Source: Stereocaulon alpinum (taxonomy: Eukaryota; Ascomycota; Lecanoromycetes; Lecanorales; Stereocaulaceae). Taken from it: a stretch of DNA of 64,000 nt. How positions within the stretch are numbered: position 1 is the stretch's first letter; the number at the start of each line of letters is the position of its first letter. This document shows, one piece after another, positions 20,955-31,720 of this stretch. The notes below the pieces were generated by a model. The model worked only from the letters and a program-made list of their open reading frames with translations. It did no database searches and was not told the origin of the DNA. Position numbers and translations under genes: made by a program. The stretch covers positions 83,011 through 147,010 of the forward strand of contig JAEUBA010000083.1 of the NCBI GenBank assembly GCA_018257865.1, read 5' to 3'.

Positions 20955-21458
20955 GTGGACGATAACATTAGGCTGAGTACTCAGCGACGGTATACCTTTG
21001 GCGATGGTTTCTGTGGCGCAGGTGGTGTATCCATGGGAGCAAAGGGCGCTAGTGTTCGTGTGGAATGGGGTTTCGACTTTGATCCTGCGGCCATCGACTC
21101 CTATAAACGCAACTTTCATGAGACCCGTTGCGAGGCAACTGCAGCACACGAATTCGTCACCGTACTACCAGATGACTTCGAAGTTGACATTTTGCACTTA
21201 TCACCTCCCTGCCAGCCGTTCTCACCTATTCATGTCCGGGAAGGCCATGAGATGAATGGAGTGACAATCTTGGCAGTGGGGAATACAGTCAAGAAGGCCA
21301 AGCCGCGGATTGCCAAGCTTGAGGAAACGTTCGGTCTAACAAGCAAGGCTGATAAAATGCCATGATTCAAGAATATGGCTGACATATTCACGAAGACTGC
21401 CCTCAGTGTCCGATAGAAGGTATCTAATCTCGCGGACTTTGGGCTGCCTCAACATAGA
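20955..21458 (+). pseudogene. RID/Masc1-like C5-cytosine DNA methyltransferase, decayed
   Basis: A frame entering after a good acceptor (CTACAG, 20954; GCTGAC branch upstream) reads YTFGDGFCGAGGVSMGA (motif I, SAM binding), WGFDFDPAAIDSYKRNF, LSPPCQPFSPIH (motif IV with catalytic Cys) and RIAKLEETFGL (motif VI with ETF in place of ENV, a mark of the fungal RID/Masc1 group). After TGA 21363 the same frame continues FKNMADIFTKTALSVR, a TAG at 21414, then KVSNLADFGLPQHRM (motif VIII). Both stops fall where Trp is expected, so they fit TGG to TGA/TAG. Motifs IX and X and the N-terminal region were not found. RID is needed for RIP in Neurospora, and Masc1 acts in methylation induced premeiotically. 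This copy is dead. Confidence 0.8.
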
Positions 21459-21999
21459 ATGCAGAGCTGTGCAAGTCAGACTAGCCTAAATGGTTGCATG
21501 AGGCTACGATGGCAACCTAGATGAGGCAGACTGCAGTGCTAGCTCTCTAAGCGCGAAATGCTGCCACGAATCGTGTTACGTGTGATTTCTGAAGGATTGT
21601 AAGGAATCAACTCTATTAATGGATTACATGCTGGAGCATTGATCGATAGTCCTGAAATTCCTTCATCTTTGAGCCTTGATGATCCTCACTATGTATGTAT
21701 GTATGTATGTATGTATGTAGATAAGGCTGTATATCACATAGCGCCTGTTGCTTCTAGGCTGTTACCACATGAACTCGGTCCCTAGAAATCTAGCATGTAC
21801 TCCTAGTCAGGCACCAAGACCAGGTCTAGAGTCCTTGATCACATTGGTTAACCGCAGGAATCAAACTATAGATGGCTTTCGAAGCAGGAGAGGGGAGATC
21901 AATAGGTATTGAGAAAAAAAAGAATTAACAAGGAATGACCTAGTCTAGATAAAGGCAATGATGAGGTAGGATCTACTACATAAATATCATTTAACCCCC
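21459..21999. other. No gene; contains ATGT microsatellite
   Basis: Decayed sequence after the methyltransferase. The only clear structure is the tetranucleotide repeat at 21691-21719. Confidence 0.45.
21691..21719. repeat. (ATGT)7 microsatellite
   Basis: Seven perfect ATGT units. Confidence 0.95.
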
Positions 22000-22804
22000 G
22001 GCTAAGCCGATTTTCGGAATACGAAGCTCCCTTTGGTCTACCCTAATCTCCTTGTGCAATCGTGCCAGCCCTCCTAAGCAATTGTCGATGGCATAAACCC
22101 TCTTCCCGAAGAGAGGAATTACGGGCATCCAGGTCCACCTGCTGATTGGAAGCTACATATGATCACGGTCTTTCTCCTTCAGGTAGCGCTTCCACAACGG
22201 TCCTTCCTATTCAGTAATCAAACCCCTCGATTGTGCATGTTCACGGCTCTTGCGTTGAGGGAATGACATCACAGCTGATAGGACAAGGCGGGTCTTCGCA
22301 GCCTCCAGGGTGGTAATGAGCTTCACGCGCTCCTGCATACTCTCCGACAGAGCAGAGAGATCTCGCTTGATCTATGTAGAACGGATTCCACTAGGGAATG
22401 TGCTGTAGAGAACCTCCATTTCAGAAAATCTTTCTCAGGGATATCGGTCACTAGAATGGTATTAGTGGCCTCTAAGCGACGATGTTCTGGCGACGTGAGG
22501 TAAGCATGGCGGACGTGACCGTAAAACAATGGTTCCACATGAATGGTATGAAACATGAACACAATCACAAGTAAGGCCATTACTAAATGGGCTCAGCATA
22601 GCAGGATACGGTGTGATCAAGCCCGATATCCGCCCAGCTATACCTATCGAGACCTCGGTTCAGACCCGCAGTACCATACCTGCCATCACGAGAATACTCA
22701 AAATCTTTTTGCGGAGACGAAGAGAAGAGAACGACACCACCAGACTCCCTTGCTTGAGCAAGACATGATCCGTAGACAGATGAGGAGCGGCGAAAGAGAC
22801 TCAT
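22000..22804 (-). pseudogene. CSC1/OSCA-type (DUF221) membrane channel fragment
   Basis: The minus-strand translation from 22804 reads LDRYSWADIGLDHT, then shifts frame to AHLVMALLVIVFMFHTIHVE (a membrane segment), HAYLTSPEHRRLEATNTILV and TDIPEKDFL. Further down, after stops, it reads RYLKEKDRDHM, WTWMPVIPLFGKRV, YAIDNCLGGLARLHKEI. These are the third N-terminal membrane helix and the cytosolic RNA-binding-like domain of fungal calcium-permeable stress-gated channels. At least one frameshift near 22590-22620, a TGA where Trp is expected, and further stops make it a pseudogene. The remaining membrane core is absent. Confidence 0.7.
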
Positions 22805-23050
22805 AGCCTAACGATTGGAGAGCGAGGAACAAGATCAGTATCAAGTGTCTTAACATTATATGGCAGAGATAGTTTCCATGCTATAACGTTTGCCAAATCT
22901 TCGCTGTTTGTGGATCAGCATAGACGATGAGCTACGACCATACACCAAGCACATAACGAACGCGTACTGGAACTGAGTATGGGTACGAGGTCCACTCTGG
23001 AAATGATCCAGTTAGGATGCAGCATACGATGCATATAAATACGCCCCACT
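22805..23050. other. No recognisable gene
   Basis: Spacer without ORF or repeat. Confidence 0.35.
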
Positions 23051-23355
23051 TGTTTGCAGTTGATACTTAATTGTATTAGGTTCGATTCCTAATGGCGCTG
23101 GTACAATGGTGTAATGGTTTTGTTTTCTTCTGGCAGCGCCATTAGCTGGCAGGTCTTTTAAGTTCTTAACCGGGAACAGCCGTTGGTTCGAATGCCAGTG
23201 TAGTGCAGTTTCGCCTACCAAAAAGTTCGTCGGTTGGCTTACCGTCCGGGGCGGACGCCTGTTGGTTGTGGTCGTGTTTGCAGTTGATACTTAATTGTAT
23301 TAGGTTCGATTCCTAATGGCGCTGGTACAATGGTGTAATGGTTTTGTTTTCTTCT
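23051..23355. repeat. Perfect 81-bp direct repeat with tRNA-like T arm
   Basis: 23051-23131 and 23275-23355 are identical over 81 bp and 143 bp apart. Each contains TTAGG-TTCGATT-CCTAA, which folds as a 5-bp, 7-nt-loop T arm, preceded by a small ATAC..GTAT hairpin like a variable arm and followed by TGGCGCT, like a 3' acceptor strand. Just after copy 1, AGCGCCATTAG (23135 onward) is complementary to CTAATGGCGCT. No full cloverleaf could be drawn, so no tRNA gene is called. Confidence 0.85.
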
Positions 23356-23970
23356 CCACTCTGCGTTACTAAGCAAATTTGTTTTCTAATTCAAGCGCTT
23401 GGGCTCGCATCTATCGAGCTCGAGAGCCTCGCCATCTCGCCAGTCCACCGGCAAATCCTGGAGCACGCATCGTCAATCAAGGAATCTCTGCGGAAGCTGA
23501 AGCACCTTGCGCTAACATTAGTCGAGTATCAAAATTGGGCCAGAACCGCGAAGGTCCTCACACTGAATACCCACGAGCTACGTTAGAGTCAGAGTACTCG
23601 GCTAGGCCATCTAGTAACAGCTGCGTTGGAGCTGGAGACTCTAGCCATCCATTTCCGAACATCCCCTCGCGAATGGTATGTCCCGCTGAAAGTATTACGC
23701 GGTTGTCGATGGCCTTGTCTCAATCAATTCGCTTTGGCGCGCGTGACTGCAGTGAAATCTTGCTCGCTAAGTTCCCCGAAGCGCATGCTGATACACTGGA
23801 GATCGTTCCCCTCTGTCAAAAACGATTATCGAGTGGGGGTAAAACATCGCTATTCCGCAGAAGTCGTTCTACGTACAAATTAAAGCATTCTATAATGGCA
23901 GGGTTACTGAAAAGTCTCCCCATGTCTAGTATACTAATGAAGACAGCGACGAAATTGCCCGATATCTGAC
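23356..23970 (+). pseudogene. LRR/F-box-like fungal protein fragment
   Basis: The frame shared by 23338-23586 and 23626-23883 reads LRKLKHLALTLVEYQNWA, then TAG at 23584, then ALELETLAIHF, LRGCRWPCLNQFALARVT. The neighbouring frame then continues SEILLAKFPEAHADTLE, which suggests a one-base shift near 23750. The Leu-spaced pattern with a WP.L step resembles the C-terminal leucine-rich part of fungal F-box proteins. The match is to a style of sequence and not to a specific family, so the function stays open. Confidence 0.4.
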
Positions 23971-23989
23971 TCAAGAGACTGGGGAAGAG

Positions 23990-24150
23990 AATCTTCAGGA
24001 CCCGAAAAGTCCTGAAACGGCGCTCAAGATCTCAGTATGCCAAGTCCAAAGCCCTAGCCCTAGCTTCTGAGGAAAGCCTAGGAGAGGTTGCCCTAGGCGA
24101 CTGCTCGCAGGGGATGCGGAGAGCGGGCAATGCTTCTACACTTGTTGCAA
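23990..24150 (+). mobile_element. Partial MITE copy, related to 33799-34142
   Basis: Matches the left half of the complete element at 33.8 kb, from CCGAAA(A)GTCCTG.AACGGCGCT through TATGCCAAGTCCAAAGCCCTAGCCCTAG and GAGAGGTTGCCCTAGGCGACTG. The right inverted repeat is missing. Differences are mostly transitions. Confidence 0.8.
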
Positions 24151-24415
24151 ATAAGGATATGAGGTGAAAGATAGACAAAGAGAGTGCTGTCAATCATTAA
24201 TTAGGATTCAAAACATCTGCTAGTCGGAACAATAGGTGGTGTTAGGAGCTGGATGTAGCTCAGATGGCCTTACGCTAAAATTCGGATTGTCAGCCACCTC
24301 CCCGTACTATTCCGGGTGAAATCTGACGATCAAGCCACACGCACAGTCCATGTATCGAAGACCGAGCTCAGTGATCCATAACATTACCTTAAAACACTCG
24401 GCAGACTCGTCACTC

Positions 24416-24871
24416 ATGAGCTCTACTACGCACCCAAAGCATCTCGAGGCGGAGGAATTAGCGGAAGATGTATGGGAAGTGCTTAATGAATGTGGAAGAC
24501 AGCTCAAATCAGCTCACTTCAGAGATAATGGAATGTTCGAATCCATTGATGACCGCGAGATCCTAGCAGACGCAAGTCGTGAACTCGTCAAATTCATAAA
24601 GACAGATAATCGCGCACCTATCTACGATGGAAGAAAGCAACGAATTCCCAAGAAGCTCATCTGTCGCCTGATGGCTTGGCGGTTTCTAAGAGCAATGACA
24701 CTATCCATCCCTCCGAAAGTGATTCTAGATCTTATTCACTTGGACACGTCTGGAATGCCCACCGTCGGAGGAGTATCAATACCGCTGGGAAAAGTTATAC
24801 TCGTGGCAAAAGAGGTGGAAGTCCGTCTATTATTCACCTGCCTTGTGAGAGTGTACGGAATTGGCCCGTAA
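24416..24871 (+). CDS. Hypothetical protein, about 151 aa
   Basis: Open from an ATG at 24350, with a better second start at 24416 (MSSTTHPKHLEAEEL). The product is acidic, then contains EDVWEVLNECGRQL, ILADASRELVKFIK and a Leu-rich stretch. The composition and even codon use look coding, and the other frames across it are poorer. No family recognised. A competing frame begins at 24676, so the last 60 codons may lie behind a shift. Possibly the 5' part of a longer, broken gene. Confidence 0.35.
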   Translation: MSSTTHPKHLEAEELAEDVWEVLNECGRQLKSAHFRDNGMFESIDDREILADASRELVKFIKTDNRAPIYDGRKQRIPKKLICRLMAWRFLRAMTLSIPPKVILDLIHLDTSGMPTVGGVSIPLGKVILVAKEVEVRLLFTCLVRVYGIGP

Positions 24872-26290
24872 AAGCAGGTGAAGGAAGATAAATGAAGAAG
24901 CTTTTGCTTGGGGCTGCAAGACTATAATGACGAGCGCAGTTGGGAATGCTGTTATGCTACTAATTCACTTGCTGCGAGGGGGGTACTATGCTGGTTGTAG
25001 GCGGAAGTCGGCGGCCAATACACTTGTTCGCTGGAAGACCATAGCTTCGGTGGTTTCATTGCTAAGCGCGGCTCCAAGAAGTTTGGCATCCCCTTATCAC
25101 TTCGCCACAAAGGCAGTGAATTCTTTTCAGGGAAAATTGTTATGCTAGCATCCATTCCCCAATCAGAGAACATTCGTGGTTGGATTTCTTGTGCGTCAAA
25201 GTGACTGGAAGGCTGGGCACCCACGTCCAGCGTTGTATATGGGTCGCTCCTCTCTTCAGGGATGGGTTTCGGCATCGAGGATCCTTCTGACAGCTGAAGA
25301 TGTCGATTCTAATTAGTAGCTGATGCAATCAGACTGTGTAGCTTTGCCGATAGGTGTTTTTCAAGGAGAAACTTACTCGATTGCCAGTTATGAAACTTCC
25401 AAATGTTGGGTTGAGAGGGCCGTATGAATGTAAGTGAGGGCGTTTTGTACTTGAGCGCAGATGCAAAGCCGGTTTCTCTATTGCTCCATCGTATGGGCTA
25501 GCGTGCAATCCCTGTTCCCAAGTCTATGGTCTATCACCTTCGTATTGCGAACACATAAAACGAGCGTCTTGCAATTGTAGATTGGGCTGCATCGTTGAAG
25601 CAGCGGTGACTGTCCTATGTGAAGGAGCGCTTGCATGGATCAGACTTGTTGTATCGGTCTGAGTTACCTGTCATATGTCGGATGGAAGAGACTTGTAGGG
25701 GAGAGACTACCTCCTACCCTGAAGCCCAAGCTTGACAGCTTTGGCGGTAAGTACACCGCACACTTTGCCTGTAAGGTCGTTCTAATGATCACGCAGGTAT
25801 CTCAACACTCCTACTGCACGATACGCAAATTTCCCCAGCTGCGTTCTCCCGAAGCTTGTTATTAGTAGCAGATAGATATTTGTTCGTCCATCTTATAACC
25901 TGCCAGCAAATCTCTTTGCCGAACCTTAGCTCTTTTTCTTCTTCTCCATTGTCACACTTGGGGTCACATCCTCTAGGATGGTCTTCGCTCTCGAAAGTGC
26001 ATTCTTCTAATCGTTGGTCAAATCTTCCTTTTCTTGGATCTCTGCTGCAATTTCCACAATCTTGATAGTGAGATCCGAAACTATCTCAAGGCTGCAAGTT
26101 CTTTATCTAATGCCTATGTGAATCCGTCTGGCCTCAAGAATGCCTTTTTTTCGGAGGCCGATAAAGTAACATAGGCCTTGGCTCGTGGCGTTGCGCCTTA
26201 AGAGGGGGTCATCTTTGGCGTAGCAGAAGTAGCCATTGGGCACCAATTCAGGCCGTAAATCAAAGAGCGTTGAAGGAAAGAACAATCAGC
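24872..26290. other. No recognisable gene
   Basis: About 1.4 kb with short ORFs on both strands (107 codons minus at 24952-25275, 76 plus at 25635-25865, 60 minus at 26103-26285). None shows motifs I know. On the minus strand scattered coding-like pieces at about 25900-26300 suggest an old decayed gene. Confidence 0.35.
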
Positions 26291-26400
26291 TAAACGTCGA
26301 AAAGGGCAAATCGTTGACAGTCTTCAAAGCTAAATTGCTGAAAGTCGAAAAAGACAAATTGATGGAAGTCGAAAAGGGTAGTCAAATGAAACTAAGGTAG
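26291..26400 (+). repeat. Short degenerate repeats around GTCGAAAAGG
   Basis: GTCGAAAA(G/A)G recurs at about 26298, 26344 and 26369, spaced 46 and 25 bp, with shared GACAAATTG-like blocks. If translated, this gives VEKGK and VEKDK type units up to a TAG. Confidence 0.5.
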
Positions 26401-26559
26401 CTCTAAGCTCCATAACGTTTTGATTGGTTTAGAAGAGTGATACCATGCAGCCTGGTAGTCCGTTTAATCTCCATAATTTGAAGCGTTGGCGGTCATACCT
26501 CGTAATAAACAAGTCTTCGGGGACGAGCGTTGGTAGAATTATATTTGCATTCTCGGTAG

Positions 26560-26885
26560 GCCAGTCTCATTCACGCAACGATGCTCTCTGCAGTCGGTGC
26601 ATTAGTCTGTATGACCGCTGCTGATAGGAGCTGCATGTATTGGTTCAAGCAGGTTAAAGGGAGACAAGGTAAATAGTGAACAAGCCAACCCTGCGTACCT
26701 AGACTAGAGACGAATCGACATGATTTACGTCAGCCTTCTTGGACGGTGGCGTTGACGAAGTGGTGGGGATGTAAGGTTCCGACAGGTCACTACCATTCAT
26801 GCAGCGATGCTCTCTGCAGTTGGTGCGTTAGCCTCGATCATTGTCGCTGATTTAGAATGTATCTATTGGTTTAGGAATCGTATTG
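26560..26885. repeat. Direct repeat of about 90 bp, spacing about 224 bp
   Basis: 26569-26655 and 26793-26880 share CATTCA.GCA.CGATGCTCTCTGCAGT.GGTGC.TTAG and a distal TGTAT.TATTGGTT. A third, weaker trace may lie near 27000. No ORF is conserved between them. Confidence 0.55.
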
Positions 26886-27589
26886 AAGTCTGCGGCCGTA
26901 GATCTCATTGGTATACTTAGCATTCTCGACTTCTTCGGTTCTTATTAGCGGTCTGCATGACTTGTTCGGTCCCGACGGGCTGATTTGAATGAGACTCTTT
27001 GTTGACGGTGTGTTAGTAGCTGCAGCGAGTACTCGGGTTGCTAGGCTACGGCAAAGCACTGAGTGATTGCTGACTTGGCACTATGCAATCTATCTACCTG
27101 TAGAGTGGGGGGCTTCGTGTAAAGGTGTGAATGCCTATTATCAGTCTTGGGAGGAGAGACGGGACTGCCACGAAACGGTTGCAACACTTTGCTGTTCATG
27201 GGGACAGTGTGGAGCATCTTTCATTGCGTAGCAGTCCTGCTGTCTATCTTATTGCTGATAATATCTCATCTTCCGCCGACAAAGGTGATGATCGTAAGAT
27301 ACAGCCTGCTGTATGTCTGCCTTTAACGCAAAGCTTGCAGGTTCAACATGGTCTGAAACCGGAAAACAAACCGCATTCTGGAAACACTTGATCACAAGAC
27401 GCCAATACAACGCAATACAGCAACAGTGGTAGTGTCTATATTCGTTTGTCACCCTGAGCCGCTTGTTGAAATCCTAGGCGCATTGTACGCCAGTTGCCCG
27501 TTGAACTGGCATAAGAGGCGGTTCCGATACCTCTTCGTCTTTCCCGGTGTCTAGGGGTTGCCACAAGCGTCGCCAGTCGAAGAGAGGTT
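26886..27589. other. No recognisable gene
   Basis: Short ORFs only. No domain, RNA gene or strong repeat noticed. Confidence 0.35.
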
Positions 27590-28017
27590 GCGATCCAGTA
27601 TATTAAGCGCAGGTTTGAGTAGGCTATCGCGGGGCTTGGTGAACGTGAAGAGCTATAAGCTGATATTCACCCCTCTGAATCTGGCAAATCGAAACAGCGG
27701 AATATGACAGAGAGCCATCGGTTGCCTCCGAGGTTCCCTTTCTCGACCGTCGCAGGGCCACATGCGAGATTTATCAGTTGGTTGAGAAAGAAGGAGTCGT
27801 CGGGAACCTATCGGCTAGATTCCTTCGCTTTGAGGATGGTAACGATTTCCACGATTGAGTGGGCGGGAAGGTCATCCGTTTGAGGAGTGAACCACTCGCT
27901 CGGAAATTCGTCTGGATCTGCGTAGAGCTCTTGAATGCGCTTGGAGGCGTTCGAAATGCCGTCTTCCTCGCAGCGTTGAACCAGGTCTCTAAGCAGAGAC
28001 GCGGCAGCTGATTCCTG
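27590..28017 (-). pseudogene. Unrecognised decayed coding fragment
   Basis: One minus-strand frame reads QESAAASLLRDLVQRCEEDG, then IQELYADPDEFPSEWFTP, AHSIVEIVTILKAKESSR, a TAG near 27816, and FFLNQLINLACGPATVEKGN. The helix-rich composition and continuing sense across the stop suggest former coding sequence. No family recognised. The competing frame at 27774-28037 is poorer. Confidence 0.35.
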
Positions 28018-28990
28018 TTAGTTGAAAGCAATATCAAATAAAATTATCAGTGAGGTGTCTAACATCTATCTGACTTTTCGTCACTGCCGTCGAGATGGGT
28101 AACGCTTAGCATGGTAAAATTGGACATGGTTTTGGTGAGAGGAGTACGGGAAATCGACTGTCAAAGTGGGCCAGGGAAATGGAATACAGAGTCGGAGATT
28201 CGAAGGGAAATAAATGCTTGCTGGGAGGAAGAAGAGACGATAGTAGTATTGAGTGACTACGGCCATATCAAGTGATTGAAGATTTTGATTTCGTCGTACA
28301 GGCCTCTGAATAGGTCTTCTAATTGTTGTTAGCTGCTTGATAAATACAATGCTAGCTACCTGTTCATAGTCCTTTGCTTTGGGCCAGATGATTCAGATTT
28401 ATGAGTGAAAAGATTCTTTGTTTTCTACCGGCGGTGCCTATGCCCTTAGGCCTCAGTAGATGTTTGGCCGATCTATTTCCATTACCCCTAATCGTTGCTG
28501 TCACCGCCCGAGGTACCAATTATCAACGAAGCGACGTGCTCAAACTTCCTGTCTTACCTTTTCTTCTTTTGCCTTCACATGCTCCGTTGTAGTCTGCCTC
28601 CTGTGCCTTATGTACCTCAAACATCGTCCTCTTCACAAGCTCCCACGTCGATCCCGTCTGGCTAGGCCGCAAACGCTGGCAGGACTGTCCATGATTCGCA
28701 GACAGTTAGCGCCGTGATTGTAGGTGACTAGACGGAGTAGGCCTGTGGCGAACAAGCGGAGGGCGGAGGAATGGACGGTCTCAGGCCCAGGGCCCGGTGT
28801 GGCGGTTCCGCTTGGACGTGGCTCTGTTCACTATTCTAGGTATAAGGCATCGTGCAATAGCTTTGCAAGGTTGACGGTGGCTCGTTGCTCGTGACCTGGC
28901 AGGGTAACGCTGTGGTGGCCGTACTGATGTAACGACTCTCAGAATGTCACACGGAGTAGTAGGAATGATAATTCTTCCATCATCTAATCC
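28018..28990. other. No recognisable gene
   Basis: Several short ORFs on both strands with no motifs. Confidence 0.3.
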
Positions 28991-29006
28991 TCTGCTTACT
29001 ACCTTA

Positions 29007-29102
29007 AGGACGGGGTTCGGATAGCTGAGCAGCACCGCACGGAATGCTTTCCGTGCGGTGCAAGCATTACGGAGCTTACTAAGGACGGGGTCCGGATAGC
29101 TT
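29007..29102. repeat. Hairpin within a 21-bp direct repeat
   Basis: GCACCGCACGGA (29032-29043) and TCCGTGCGGTGC (29050-29061) form a perfect 12-bp stem with a 6-nt loop. It is flanked by AAGGACGGGGTTCGGATAGCT (29007 onward) and its near copy at 29082. The sequence AATGCTTGCACCGC.CGGAA recurs on the opposite strand near 35808. Confidence 0.75.
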
Positions 29103-29588
29103 GTGGGGCGATGCGTGGAACAGGATCTGCGCATCGTCCGAAATGGCTTCCGGGAGGGTCCGCAAAACCCTGATTCGTGACACAGAGAAGCAACCCAACC
29201 CGTCCTCTCCCCGCGCGATATGATCTTTAAGTTTCATGTTGAGACCCGTCTACTCCACAGGTGTCAACGTAGGCTTGTTTTCTTCAATCATCCTTTTCAG
29301 CGTCACGGCAGAGAAGATTCCCAGGGATGAGGACGTTCGCCTAGGGCGGGGTTGATCGGATGTGTCGGGATGTCGTACGTCGCAGATTTCCCCTGCTTGA
29401 TCCTTTACCCCGCTCTGCTCTTGATCAAGAGTAACTCGGTGTGAGAGAGACGGATCACTTTATCAAGATGCCACAAAAGCTGCTGTTGATAACGAGGAGG
29501 GCATGTGGGGAAGCTTTAGATCGTTGAAACCTTCGAGCGGTAAAGGGAAGAGGAAAGGGAAGAAAAGCACATAGATATGGATTTCTGT

Positions 29589-30137
29589 TCAAGGCACGGC
29601 GGCTTTGGCGATCAGCGTACCTCGCGATGAATGTTTTTCGGAGGTCTTCATCCTTTGACTACTATAAGTGCACAGGAGGGCCGCCAGCCTACCTAGCATA
29701 ATTTCCATCGCTCCTCGTCCTCTCCATTCGTTGCCTCTTGCTCCTGCCTGCCTATAGAGGCTCCCCTCCCTTCTTCGTTTGCAACTCGATTGAACTGGGC
29801 TCCACCCACTAGCACCCTCTCCACGTTCCAAGAACCCCTGCCCAATCATCCACTTTCTCAGTGCCTTCGCCCTAATTTCCCCGATGAAACTCATATCCAG
29901 TTTCTCTACATCTTTCCCTATGTGTTCCAGTCTATCTTCCGATTTCTTGAATGTGGGATGGCCTGGGCAGAGAGGACAGATCGTGCGGCGCGGCAGCTCT
30001 CGTAGGCGCACATGGCAGCGCTGTTGCACAGCTTCGTTGGTATCGTTTAAGGATACCGTTTCAGCAGGGGAGGCGGAGGAGGGAGGGACGTGCCTGCCCT
30101 TTCTGGCTGCTGGAAATATCGTGAGACTGTGTGACAA
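29589..30137 (-). CDS. C2H2-type zinc-finger protein, 3' part
   Basis: A minus-strand frame is open for 182 codons with no ATG at its upstream end (the frame opens at a TTG), so it is probably the last exon of a longer gene or a fragment. It carries RTICPLCPGHPTFKKSEDRL then EHIGKDVEKLD, the CxxC..H..(K/R)DVEK finger typical of fungal proteins with a single degenerate C2H2 domain. A basic tail and a Leu-rich stretch (EIMLGRLAALL) follow. DNA or RNA binding is inferred from the finger only. The second His of a canonical finger is not in the usual place. Confidence 0.45.
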   Translation of the reverse strand: MSHSLTIFPAARKGRHVPPSSASPAETVSLNDTNEAVQQRCHVRLRELPRRTICPLCPGHPTFKKSEDRLEHIGKDVEKLDMSFIGEIRAKALRKWMIGQGFLERGEGASGWSPVQSSCKRRREGSLYRQAGARGNEWRGRGAMEIMLGRLAALLCTYSSQRMKTSEKHSSRGTLIAKAAVP

Positions 30138-30925
30138 TTGCGGCTGTAACAGCTTCCATAGCCACTTCGATTGCCCCTCTGGGAAGAGGTGTTGGGGTTA
30201 CAGGCTCAACATTATCTATACCGTGTCTTCCATTTACCTGCTACAAGGAAGGTGACGCGCTTGCAATAGGATGATAATGGCAATGAAGGAGGAGCAGGTG
30301 CTCAACATCGAATTTCCTTTCAGCCAATAGTCACTGTATTATCCGCCATATCTACATACCCTATATACCAGGCTGGCTCGCAGACTGGCTTAAAAGTTGC
30401 GCCAGAACCAGCCCCCCTTCATTCGAATTTATGCTCATCGTATTGCGGTTTGTGCTATGACAATACTTGCTCACAGCTCCTGTCGCCTTCTAAGAATGCA
30501 TTCCTCCTTGTTGTCCTCTGTGATAAATCTCCATACGTAACACTCAGCCTTTTGACTGATATGGTATATGCGCTTCAAAGCTTGATAACCGCCGCCGTCT
30601 AGGAAGTCTAGATCAAGCTTGACTAGATGGTGGGCTTTATGCAAGGTTATAACCGAGCGCGCAGAAGTAAGCTGTTGCGAGTAAGATTCGAGGCAATCAA
30701 GCGTCTGGATACGCCGCTTTCAGCTCCCACATTATGTCTTGATACTCCTGAAAGAAGTCTTACTAATGATCTCGCACGTCTACAGACATACATCCTTAAT
30801 GAGCCGCGTCTCGAAACCAGCCTTCAACAGTCCCTACACGTATAGGTATTGGTAAAGAAAAGACGGATCGTTAGTAGAATAGCAATATTAGAGCAGGAAA
30901 AAGGAAAATAGTCGGGATTTCGTAC
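30138..30925. other. No firm gene; one 72-codon ORF
   Basis: A 72-codon plus-strand ORF at 30627-30845 ends NDLARLQTYILNEPRLETSL, which looks mildly coding but is not recognised. The rest is featureless. Confidence 0.3.
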
Positions 30926-31720
30926 CTGGGCGATGAGCCAAGCATGGATCGGACAGTTGCTGATACTGACCTGCTGGTGGTTTGTCGCTTTTGCCTTCAG
31001 CTTTGTGCCAACTTGCGGCTTTCCATATCTCATATGCCTTGGAATGTGCCTCGCGGTCAGCGTTGCTAACTCATTTTCGATAGGCGGCGATTTGTAGACC
31101 GAAGGCAGCAGGTGTCATAAAGTATGACCATTCTATGTTGCGTTTCGGGAGTCGAATAACGCGGTGTCTGTGTATCTGACATTCGTCGGTTCGTCTAATC
31201 ATGAAGAGTTGGACAACATTCCCGATGTCTCCAATCATCTTTATTACCTCGGGGGTGGTTCCGTCTGCCTGGCCTATTATAGCCTTCTTCGTATAGGGTG
31301 TGCCTGTAACAAACCACTTCGCTGGAATATGTCTGGGCTGCTTAGGTGGGGCTGATAGGCTACCAAGCCTACCATACTCCTCCATTTCTTCCTGCTGAAA
31401 TCAGTCATTGTTCTCGCGCAGGAAACTCATAACGGGATTCTCATACCTTTCAACGCAACAGGCTTCGTCAACATATATGCTGCCCAAGCAGATCTCTAGA
31501 AGTTCACGAGTCCACTTGTAGTCTTGCTCGTCGTTGCTAACGGCAGAGTTAGGTCCTTCCCAACTCCAGTCCTTGTTGATTCAGAGCTTTATAAATGTCT
31601 GCGAATACTGGCTCGTGAGAATAAGTATCGACGAGTGCCATCGCTTTACGTTGAAGTTGTCGTGTACCCAGCTTCGCCAGCACTAATCATTCTTACCATG
31701 AGTATTAGATGGGATAGTAA
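30926..31720 (-). pseudogene. SNF2-like helicase fragment
   Basis: The minus-strand translation reads WHSSILILTSQYSQTF, IKL then TGA, INKDWSWEGPNSAV, YVDEACCVERYENPVMSFL, TGA, then EEMEEYGRLGSLSAPPKQPR, HIPAKWFVTGTPYTKK and FMIRRTDECQIH. VDEA(H) is the DEAH-box position (His replaced by Cys), and WFVTGTP is SNF2 motif III. The frame ends at 31071, and traces such as REAHSKAYEIWKAASW follow. The two TGA codons fit TGG loss. ATP-dependent remodelling would be the intact family's role. Motif I was not found. Confidence 0.55.

Noticed and set aside
23051..23160. tRNA gene in the direct repeat
   Set aside because: A T arm and acceptor-like end exist, but no D arm and anticodon arm with the right spacing could be folded, so no tRNA is called.
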